A stretch of 21,345 bases of DNA. Source: Burkholderiales bacterium. GTDB lineage: Bacteria > Pseudomonadota > Gammaproteobacteria > Burkholderiales > Burkholderiaceae_C. Both the position numbers and the translations under genes were made by a program. Position 1 is the stretch's first letter. Each line of letters opens with the position of its first letter. The notes beneath the pieces are model-generated. The model saw only the letters and a list, made by a program, of their open reading frames with translations. It made no database searches and was not told the origin of the DNA. The DNA lies in contig CANBSV010000043.1 of the NCBI GenBank assembly GCA_947372225.1, positions 1 to 21,345 of the forward strand. Reading direction: 5' to 3'. Of this stretch, positions 15,600 through 21,345 are shown piece by piece.

Positions 15600-16580
15600 A
15601 TGTTCAAAGCGCTATTGCTCGAGAAAAACGAGTCCGGCTTTTCCGCGGCGGTGCAGCCGGTCGACGAGTCACAGTTGCCTGAGGGCGATGTGCTGGTCAG
15701 CGTGTCGCATTCGACGCTCAACTACAAGGACGGTTTGGCCATCACCGGGCGGGGTCCGGTGGTGCGTGCCTGGCCGATGGTGGCCGGCGTCGATGGTGCG
15801 GGCACGGTGCTGGAGAGCACGCATCCGCATTGGAAAGCGGGGGACAGCTTCATTCACAACGGCTGGGGCCTGGGCGAAACGCGCTGGGGTTGCCTGGCCG
15901 AGCGCGCCCGACTGAAGGGCTCCTGGTTGGTCAAACTGCCGCGCACGCTGACCACACGTCAGGCGATGGCCTTGGGCACGGCCGGCTACACCGCGATGCT
16001 GGCCGTGATGGCGCTCGAGCGCCACGGCCTGCGACCCGGTGACGGCGAGGTGCTGGTGACCGGCGCCACTGGCGGTGTCGGCAGCGTGGCCACGATGCTG
16101 CTGACCGGTCTGGGGCACCGCGTGGTCGCAGCCACCGGCAAGGCTCAGGAGGCCGACTACCTGAAGCGGCTGGGCGCAGCCCAGGTGATCGACCGCGCCG
16201 AGCTGTCGTCGCCGGGGAAGCCTTTCCAAAAGGAGCGCTGGTCGGCTGTGATCGATGCTGTGGGCAGCCACACCCTGGCCAACGCACTCGCGCAGACGCG
16301 CCACGGCGGCGTGGTGGTGGCGTGCGGGCTGGCGCAAGGCTCCGATCTCGCGACCACCGTCATGCCTTTCATCCTGCGCGGCGTGACGCTCACCGGCATC
16401 GACAGCGTCATGGCACCGCTGCCGCTTCGGGTCGAGGCCTGGGACCGGTTGGCCGAGGAGGTGGATCGCAATGCGCTTGAGGACATGGTCGAAGACATCG
16501 GGCTGGACGATTGCATTGCTCGCGCTCAGGATCTGATGAACGGGCACGTGCGCGGTCGTCTGGTGGTTGCGATCGGTTGA
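15600..16580 (+). CDS. acuI: Acrylyl-CoA reductase-type MDR oxidoreductase (AcuI/YhdH)
   Basis: 326 residues from an ATG at 15600 with GGAG five bases upstream; the open frame to 15483 is not supported. It is a zinc-free medium-chain reductase. 'SHSTLNYKDGLAITGRGPVV' near residue 40, 'WPMVAGVDGAGTVLES' and 'GWGLGETRWGCLAERARL' are AcuI/YhdH signatures. The NADPH-binding loop GATGGVG follows 'GDGEVLV' near residue 150. 'LTGIDSVMAP' near 265 is also typical. The family reduces acrylyl-CoA to propionyl-CoA and so detoxifies acrylate. It is divergent from the NlpC/P60 gene across 140 bases. Confidence 0.93.
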   Translation: MFKALLLEKNESGFSAAVQPVDESQLPEGDVLVSVSHSTLNYKDGLAITGRGPVVRAWPMVAGVDGAGTVLESTHPHWKAGDSFIHNGWGLGETRWGCLAERARLKGSWLVKLPRTLTTRQAMALGTAGYTAMLAVMALERHGLRPGDGEVLVTGATGGVGSVATMLLTGLGHRVVAATGKAQEADYLKRLGAAQVIDRAELSSPGKPFQKERWSAVIDAVGSHTLANALAQTRHGGVVVACGLAQGSDLATTVMPFILRGVTLTGIDSVMAPLPLRVEAWDRLAEEVDRNALEDMVEDIGLDDCIARAQDLMNGHVRGRLVVAIG

Positions 16581-16598
16581 GTTTGGCTGGCAAGCGCT

Positions 16599-16629
16599 GG
16601 ACCGGCTTAGAGTTGATGCCTGCCGGTCC
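16599..16629. repeat. 8-bp-arm inverted repeat between acuI and the SYLF gene
   Basis: GGACCGGC (16599-16606) is matched exactly by GCCGGTCC (16622-16629) across 15 bases. It starts 18 bases after the acuI stop and lies 55 bases before the SYLF gene ATG. There is no T-run, so an operator or RNA leader hairpin is as likely as a terminator. Confidence 0.4.
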
Positions 16630-16683
16630 GAGGCGCCCGAGTCGTCGCGCGCCGGCTGCCATGTCAACGATGCGGAGCCTCCC

Positions 16684-17250
16684 ATGATCAAGAAATTTTT
16701 GTCTTTCTGTGCCGTGTTGGTGATGGTCGCGCTGGCCTCTCCAGCCTGGGCCGACCCGTACCAGGACACCATCAATGTGTTCAAGGCTGCCGGCCAGAGT
16801 GGCCGCTTCTTCAAGAGTGCCTATGGCTACGCGGTATTTCCCACGGTCGGCAAGGGCGGCATCGGTATTGGTGGCGCCTACGGCAGCGGCCAGGTCTTCC
16901 AACAGGGCAAGCACATCGGCGATGCATCGATGACTCAGTTGACCATCGGACTGCAACTCGGTGGTCAAAGCTACAGCCAGATCGTTTTCTTTGAGGACAA
17001 GCGATCGCTCGACGAGTTCACCAGCGGCAACTTCGAGTTTGGTGCCGAGGCGTCGGCCGTTGCCATCACGGCTGCCGCCGGGGCCAAGGCCAACACCGCC
17101 GGCAACTCGGCGGGCGTGAGCGGCAATGAGAACGATGCCAAGACGGTCGGCCGCTACGTCAAGGGCATGGCCACATTCACTGTGGTCAAGGGCGGCCTGA
17201 TGTACGAGGCCTCGATCGGCGGGCAGAAGTTCAGTTACAAGGCGCGCTGA
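16684..17250 (+). CDS. Secreted SYLF-domain (YSC84/DUF500) lipid-binding protein
   Basis: 188 residues from an ATG at 16684 with GGAG six bases upstream; the frame opens earlier (16567), but that part overlaps acuI. Residues 1-23 (MIKKFLSFCAVLVMVALASP ending in AWA) form a clear Sec signal peptide. The SYLF domain fills the rest: 'SAYGYAVFPTVGKGGIGIGG', 'GDASMTQLTIGLQLGGQSYS', 'IVFFEDKRSLDEFTSGNFEF' and 'GAEASAVAI'. In eukaryotes the domain binds phosphoinositides and other lipids. Bacterial members are periplasmic or envelope proteins of unknown role. The gene stands alone, convergent with the PPTase gene. Confidence 0.9.
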   Translation: MIKKFLSFCAVLVMVALASPAWADPYQDTINVFKAAGQSGRFFKSAYGYAVFPTVGKGGIGIGGAYGSGQVFQQGKHIGDASMTQLTIGLQLGGQSYSQIVFFEDKRSLDEFTSGNFEFGAEASAVAITAAAGAKANTAGNSAGVSGNENDAKTVGRYVKGMATFTVVKGGLMYEASIGGQKFSYKAR

Positions 17251-17259
17251 GTCCGCAGG

Positions 17260-17286
17260 GGCGCCGATGGCAGAGTCGTCGGCGCC
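17260..17286. terminator. Hairpin between convergent SYLF and PPTase genes
   Basis: GGCGCCGA (17260-17267) pairs perfectly with TCGGCGCC (17279-17286) across an 11-base loop, ten bases after the SYLF gene stop. It sits in the 63-base gap between convergent genes, so it could end transcription from both sides. Only TT follows on the plus strand, so the U-tract is weak. Confidence 0.5.
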
Positions 17287-17313
17287 TTGGCCCGCTGCGT
17301 GTCCGCAGATGGG

Positions 17314-18066
17314 TTAAAGAAGGTCTTGGATGTGCACGACTAGGGGCGGTCCGGGGTACGTCAGGCACCCGGCATAGCCCGGACCGAAATCGAGCATCAG
17401 CCAGTTCCAGTCTTCGCAGCGCGTGGCAAGTTGGTCGTCAGCCAGGCCGCAGCGGCATTCGTCGAATGCCTCGACGCAGATGTCACCAAGCGGCTTGCTC
17501 AGGCCATGACCCGTTGCTTTCACGGAGGCCTCCTTGCGCACCCAGGTGCTGATGAAGGCCTCGTTTCGAAGCTCCGGGGACAGCGAGCCCAGTCGTTGTA
17601 GCTCCTGGTTCGCCAGCACGTGCCGGAAGTCGTCAAGCTCTATCGCATCGGCCGGAATGGCTTCCACGTCCACGCCGAGCGGAGTGGAATTCGAAAACCC
17701 ATGCACGACCCAGTCACCCGAATGGCTGCTGTTGAAATGAGGGCCGGGCTGTGTGGCCAGGCGGGGCTTGCCGAATTCCCCACGGTCAAATGCCACGCAT
17801 GCCGGGTCGATGCCCAACCGCTGGCCCAGCAGCCTGCGCAGCGAGCCTTGCGAAATGACGTAGCGCTGGCGATCTGACTCGCGGTGAAAACCTGCCGCGC
17901 GCTGTCGTTCAACGGCGTCGAGCCGGTGCCAGTGCGTTTCGAGTTCAGACAATTGCTGCGGCACGAAGATGCGCCACAGGTCCACCCGCGGATCGTCAGC
18001 GCTTTTCACGGCTTCAGGCGTCAGAACCCAATGGTTCGCAAGTTCGCGGCGGGGCCAATTCCACAC
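17314..18066 (-). CDS. Sfp-type 4'-phosphopantetheinyl transferase
   Basis: 250 residues from a GTG at 18066. It transfers phosphopantetheine from CoA to a carrier-protein serine. The family motifs are all present: GKPRL at 99-103, FNSSHSGDW from 111, GVDVEAI from 131 with a metal-binding Asp and Glu, and WVRKEASVKATG at 175-186. The start is uncertain. GTG at 18066 would overlap the synthetase gene by 53 bases without a Shine-Dalgarno, whereas GTG at 18009 begins four bases after the synthetase stop. The N-terminal 'WNWPRRELANHWVLTP' looks plausible for the family, so I keep the longer form. As the gene directly downstream of the synthetase, it most likely activates that enzyme's carrier domains. 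Confidence 0.92.
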   Translation of the reverse strand: MWNWPRRELANHWVLTPEAVKSADDPRVDLWRIFVPQQLSELETHWHRLDAVERQRAAGFHRESDRQRYVISQGSLRRLLGQRLGIDPACVAFDRGEFGKPRLATQPGPHFNSSHSGDWVVHGFSNSTPLGVDVEAIPADAIELDDFRHVLANQELQRLGSLSPELRNEAFISTWVRKEASVKATGHGLSKPLGDICVEAFDECRCGLADDQLATRCEDWNWLMLDFGPGYAGCLTYPGPPLVVHIQDLL

Positions 18067-21000
18067 GCGCGAGATGCTTGACCAGAATCGACCCCAGCAC
18101 GGCAGCGTTTTCCGGCTTGAGGACCTCTAGGTGCGCGCATTGCATGCTCTCCAGCTGCACGCCGCCGCCGACCAGTGCCCCCCAGCCCATTTCAGGGTCA
18201 TCATCGATCAGTCCGGGATAGGCCGCGCGAACCTCCGCGCGTATCAGCAGCACGGATCCTGGGTAGAGGCTCGGCTCATAGCGCTCCCAGGCGCGGCCCA
18301 CCGCGTTGGCCGAACGCTGCATCGCGAGGGCCGGTGAGGTCGAGGCCTCGGCGTTGTCGGCGAACAATGGGCGTTCTTCGGGCGCGAAGTATTTGCGCAG
18401 TCGCGAAACGCGTTCGGCCAGATAACGCGAGGCCTGAAGCGGCCTCAAGGCCAGACCATGACGAACATGCAGCCATGTCCGAACCAAAAACGGCGCTTGT
18501 TTGATGAATCCGCGCACGCCGCTGTCGAGCAGCGCCAGCAAGCCGACTTCAACCCCCGCGCCACGAAGCTGGCGCGCCATTTCAAACGCGATGTTGCCAC
18601 CCAGCGAATAGCCAGCCAGGTGGTACGGGCCTTCGGGCTGCCATTGGCGCATGTCCATAATCATCCGGCGCGCCAGTTCCTCCAGCGTGAAGTCCTCGCC
18701 GGTGAGTCCGAACACTCCCGTGTCGAGCACACACAAAGGCCGATTCAGCCCCAGCTCGCGGGCCACCGCTCTGAAGGGCATGACGCCTCCGCCATAGCCT
18801 GCGATGGCGAACACAGCCTTGTGCTCGCCCATGGGTTGCAAGCTAACCACACACGAGTTGGGTGTGGCGATCTGCTGTTCGATCACCGCAGCCAGTTGCC
18901 GGATGCTCGGCGCCTGGAACAGCGCAGAGACGGTGAGCAGCGTGCCCAACGCCTGATCGATGCGGGTCAGCAGTCGGATGGCCAGAAGCGAGTGGCCCCC
19001 CAGTTCGAAGAAGTCATCCTGTACGCCGATCGTGTCCACACCGAACACGTCGCACCAGATGGCCGACAACCTGTGCTCCAGCGGCGAGACTGGCGTGTCG
19101 CCAGCCTGCGAATCCGATGTGTGCTGGGTGCACTCGATAGGGTCAGGCTCGAACCCCGGTTGCGGCAGCGCCTTGTGGTCAAGCTTGCCATTGGGCGTCA
19201 GCGGCAACGCACGCAGTGCCACGATCGCAAACGGGATCATGTAAGCGGGCAGGCGTTTTTTCAGTTCGGCCACCAGCAAGGCGGTATCGACCAAGCCGTC
19301 CGGGCTTACCACGTAGGCCACAAGCCGCCCGGCTCCCGAAGAATCCTTACTCAGCTGAACGACGGCCTGGTGGACACCGGTGCAGGCGACCAGAGCGGCT
19401 TCGATCTCGCCGAGTTCGATGCGAAAGCCGCGTAGCTTGACCTGACGATCGGCGCGTCCCAGGCAGTCGAGGTTGCCATCCGGCAGGTAGCGCACCAGAT
19501 CGCCCGTGCGGTACAGCCGCTCGCCGGGCAGCGACGGGTCATCGATGAACCTTTCTGCGGTGAGCTCGGGGCGGTTCAGGTAACCCCTGGCCAAACCCGG
19601 TCCGCCGACGTACAGCTCGCCGACGACCCCGACGGGCACAGGCTCAAGCTGCACATCCAGCACCCAGCAGCGCGTGTTGGCGATTGGTCGCCCGATGGGA
19701 ACGCGTGCGCCCAGCTCGGCGCTCGTCAACGGCGCTTCGAACCAGGTCGCGAAGGTGGTCGTTTCGGTCGGACCGTAGACGTTGAGCAAACGCGCTGGAG
19801 CAGCGGTATCGAGCACCCGCCTCAGCGCCGTTGGATCGATCGATTCGCCACCGAACAGCAGTTGCTTGAGGGCACCGAACATGCCGGGCGAGTTCGACGC
19901 ATGCTCCTTGAAGAGCGACGTGGTCAGGAACAGCGTGTTGATTTGATGGGCTGTGATCTCACGGGCCAGTGCCGGACCGGACAGCAACACTTCCTTCGCA
20001 ACGATGACGAGCTTCGCGCCGTTGAGCAGGGCACCCCAGATCTCGAAAGTCGCCGCATCGAACGAGCTGTTCGAGGCCTGGGCCACGACATCGTCAGGAC
20101 CCAGCTGTACGTAGTCGGTATCGATCACGAGTCTGGCCACGGCATGGTGCTGCACCATGACGCCTTTGGGCGTGCCGGTGGAACCAGAGGTGTAGATCAC
20201 GTAGGCGAGATCGTCTGCGGTGGCTAGCGGCAAGAGGTTGGTGCCGAGATGCGGCGCGAAGTCTTGCGCATCGCGATCGATGCACAGCACCCTGGCGTTG
20301 CCTGCGGGCAGCTGAGCGAGCAGCGCCTGCTCGGTGATGAGCACGGGCGCTGCAGTGTCGGCCAGCATGAACGCAAGCCGCTCGCTCGGGTACTCAAGGT
20401 CCAGCGGTACGTAGGCGCCACCGGCTTTGAGGGTGGCCACCAGCGCCACGATGAGGTCGGGACTGCGCTGCATGCACACGCCGACCAGTACACCCCGTTC
20501 GACGCCGAGACAGCGCAGCTGATGTGCCAGACGATTGGCGCGCGCGTTGAGCTCGGCGTAGCTGAGCGACGTGTCACCCATGGTGACGGCGACGGCATCT
20601 GGTTGGCACCAGGCCTTTGCTTCAAACAGTTGGTGCAAGTTGGGCTGCAGCGGATCCGAGTTTGCGCTGCCGCTCCAGCCCGACAGCAGTTCGAGTTCCA
20701 GCCGGTTCATCAGTGGCAGCCGTTCGATCGGTTGCGCGGGCTGGGCCACGATGGCATCGAGCAGGGTACCGAAATGCAAGACCAGGCGCTCGATGGTGGC
20801 CGCGTCGAAAAGCTGCGTGCTGTACTCCAGCGTGCCCCGCAGGCAGTCACCTTCCTCGCCGAGAGAAAGTGACAGATCGAATTTGGAGCTGGCGTTGTCC
20901 ACAGCCAGCGGCTCGCTGCGCAAGTTGCCCAGTTCGAGCGTGCCTGGCGGTGTGTTCTGCAGCACGAAAACGACCTGATAGAGCGGATTTCTGCCCAGAT

Positions 21001-21345
21001 CGCGCTGAGGGCTGAGCTCCGAGACCAATTTGTCGAATGGCTGCTCCTGGTGTTCGTAGGCCTGCAGACAGGTCTGCCTCACCCGAGCGAGCAGCGCGAC
21101 GAAGCTCGGGTTGCCGGACAGGTCGCTGCGAATCACTAGCGTGTTGACAAAGTAGCCGATCAGCCCTTCGAATTCGGTCCGGTGACGACCGGCCACCGGC
21201 GAGCCCACCGCCACATCATGCTGACCCGAGTGGCGCATCAGCAGCACCTGGAAGGCCGCCAGCAGCACCATGAACAAGGTGGCGTTCTCGCGCCTTGCCA
21301 GCGCCTTGAGTTCGGCCAGCGTGTTCGGCGAAATCTCGACGTGCT
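18014..21345 (-). CDS. Nonribosomal peptide synthetase, terminal C-A-PCP-TE module (N-terminus beyond window)
   Basis: Open from the right window edge to TGA at 18014; 1109 residues are visible and more lie outside. In order: the second half of a condensation domain (1 to about 210) with SPVAGRH, IGYFVNTL, HQEQPFD and 'RDLGRNPLYQ'; an adenylation domain (about 230-735) with YTSGSTGTPKG (384), YGPTETT (523), YRTGDLVR (611) and PNGKLDHKALP (717); a carrier domain with DDFFELGGHSLL and phosphopantetheine Ser785; and a type I thioesterase with GYSLGG Ser913, Asp940 in 'LALLDSG' and His1071 in 'CAHLEVL'. The pocket residues read D-A-F-F-L-G-V-T-F-K when aligned with GrsA by eye, an aliphatic pocket resembling codes I recall for Ile or Val. 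No epimerase or methyltransferase is seen. The thioesterase would release or cyclise the finished peptide. The missing HHxxxDG motif lies outside the window. Confidence 0.95.
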   Translation of the reverse strand, partial: HVEISPNTLAELKALARRENATLFMVLLAAFQVLLMRHSGQHDVAVGSPVAGRHRTEFEGLIGYFVNTLVIRSDLSGNPSFVALLARVRQTCLQAYEHQEQPFDKLVSELSPQRDLGRNPLYQVVFVLQNTPPGTLELGNLRSEPLAVDNASSKFDLSLSLGEEGDCLRGTLEYSTQLFDAATIERLVLHFGTLLDAIVAQPAQPIERLPLMNRLELELLSGWSGSANSDPLQPNLHQLFEAKAWCQPDAVAVTMGDTSLSYAELNARANRLAHQLRCLGVERGVLVGVCMQRSPDLIVALVATLKAGGAYVPLDLEYPSERLAFMLADTAAPVLITEQALLAQLPAGNARVLCIDRDAQDFAPHLGTNLLPLATADDLAYVIYTSGSTGTPKGVMVQHHAVARLVIDTDYVQLGPDDVVAQASNSSFDAATFEIWGALLNGAKLVIVAKEVLLSGPALAREITAHQINTLFLTTSLFKEHASNSPGMFGALKQLLFGGESIDPTALRRVLDTAAPARLLNVYGPTETTTFATWFEAPLTSAELGARVPIGRPIANTRCWVLDVQLEPVPVGVVGELYVGGPGLARGYLNRPELTAERFIDDPSLPGERLYRTGDLVRYLPDGNLDCLGRADRQVKLRGFRIELGEIEAALVACTGVHQAVVQLSKDSSGAGRLVAYVVSPDGLVDTALLVAELKKRLPAYMIPFAIVALRALPLTPNGKLDHKALPQPGFEPDPIECTQHTSDSQAGDTPVSPLEHRLSAIWCDVFGVDTIGVQDDFFELGGHSLLAIRLLTRIDQALGTLLTVSALFQAPSIRQLAAVIEQQIATPNSCVVSLQPMGEHKAVFAIAGYGGGVMPFRAVARELGLNRPLCVLDTGVFGLTGEDFTLEELARRMIMDMRQWQPEGPYHLAGYSLGGNIAFEMARQLRGAGVEVGLLALLDSGVRGFIKQAPFLVRTWLHVRHGLALRPLQASRYLAERVSRLRKYFAPEERPLFADNAEASTSPALAMQRSANAVGRAWERYEPSLYPGSVLLIRAEVRAAYPGLIDDDPEMGWGALVGGGVQLESMQCAHLEVLKPENAAVLGSILVKHLARVELAPPRTCEPLGSDA

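Noticed and set aside
15669..16814. 381-codon minus-strand open frame across acuI and the SYLF gene
   Set aside because: It spans two unrelated plus-strand genes that both have good ribosome sites; it is a composition artefact.
1..21345. CRISPR arrays, tandem repeats, IS elements, tRNA genes
   Set aside because: I read through for regularly spaced repeats, transposase-like proteins and cloverleaf-like segments and saw none; a dedicated repeat or tRNA scan was not possible.

Overview
The window is GC-rich, gene-dense chromosomal DNA. Gene content points to a betaproteobacterium of the order Burkholderiales (Comamonadaceae-like is possible but not provable here): rpsU followed by a GatB/YqeY gene, divergent ppsR/ppsA, the yjgA/pmbA pair, an AcuI-type reductase and TakP-like TRAP transporter genes. 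There are no tRNA or rRNA genes, no insertion sequences and no CRISPR-like repeats. No gene-free stretch exceeds 300 bases; the longest gaps are 217 bases (ppsR/ppsA) and 181 bases (yjgA/pmbA).

Layout. Bases 1-2002 hold divergent yjgA (cut by the window edge) and pmbA. Bases 2047-5612 hold a tripartite TRAP transporter in an unusual arrangement: the binding-protein gene dctP runs rightward and converges on dctQ-dctM, which run leftward with a small TIGR01244-type phosphatase/sulfurtransferase-like gene and yqeY upstream. rpsU (6162-6374) has its own well-formed promoter and terminator. A BaiN/HI0933-type flavoprotein (6425-7639) and ppsR (7669-8490) follow on the minus strand. ppsA (8708-11116) is divergent from ppsR, and a MaoC-fold hydratase gene (11199-11651) follows it. 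The gap between ppsA and maoC holds a 15-bp-arm inverted repeat and a possible 21-codon leader ORF that ends on the maoC start codon.

Bases 11738-14724 carry a molybdenum cofactor cluster, moaA-mobA-moeA, on the minus strand. An exported NlpC/P60 hydrolase gene lies just upstream of it. acuI and a secreted SYLF-domain protein gene run rightward (15600-17250).

The right end (17314-21345, minus strand) is the downstream end of a nonribosomal peptide synthetase locus. It holds the final C-A-PCP-TE module, open to the window edge, and an Sfp-type phosphopantetheinyl transferase gene that starts inside or immediately after the synthetase gene. This is the one clearly accessory, natural-product region. 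The product is unknown because the other modules lie outside the window; the visible adenylation pocket looks suited to a branched aliphatic amino acid.

How the genes work together: PpsR controls PpsA by reversible phosphorylation at the PEP synthase active site. MoaA, MobA and MoeA act at different steps of molybdenum cofactor synthesis. The PPTase would convert the carrier domain of the synthetase to its holo form. DctP, DctQ and DctM would together import a small organic acid, probably a 2-oxoacid. Most genes are ordinary housekeeping; the points worth a second look are the maoC leader, the split TRAP locus and the NRPS terminus.
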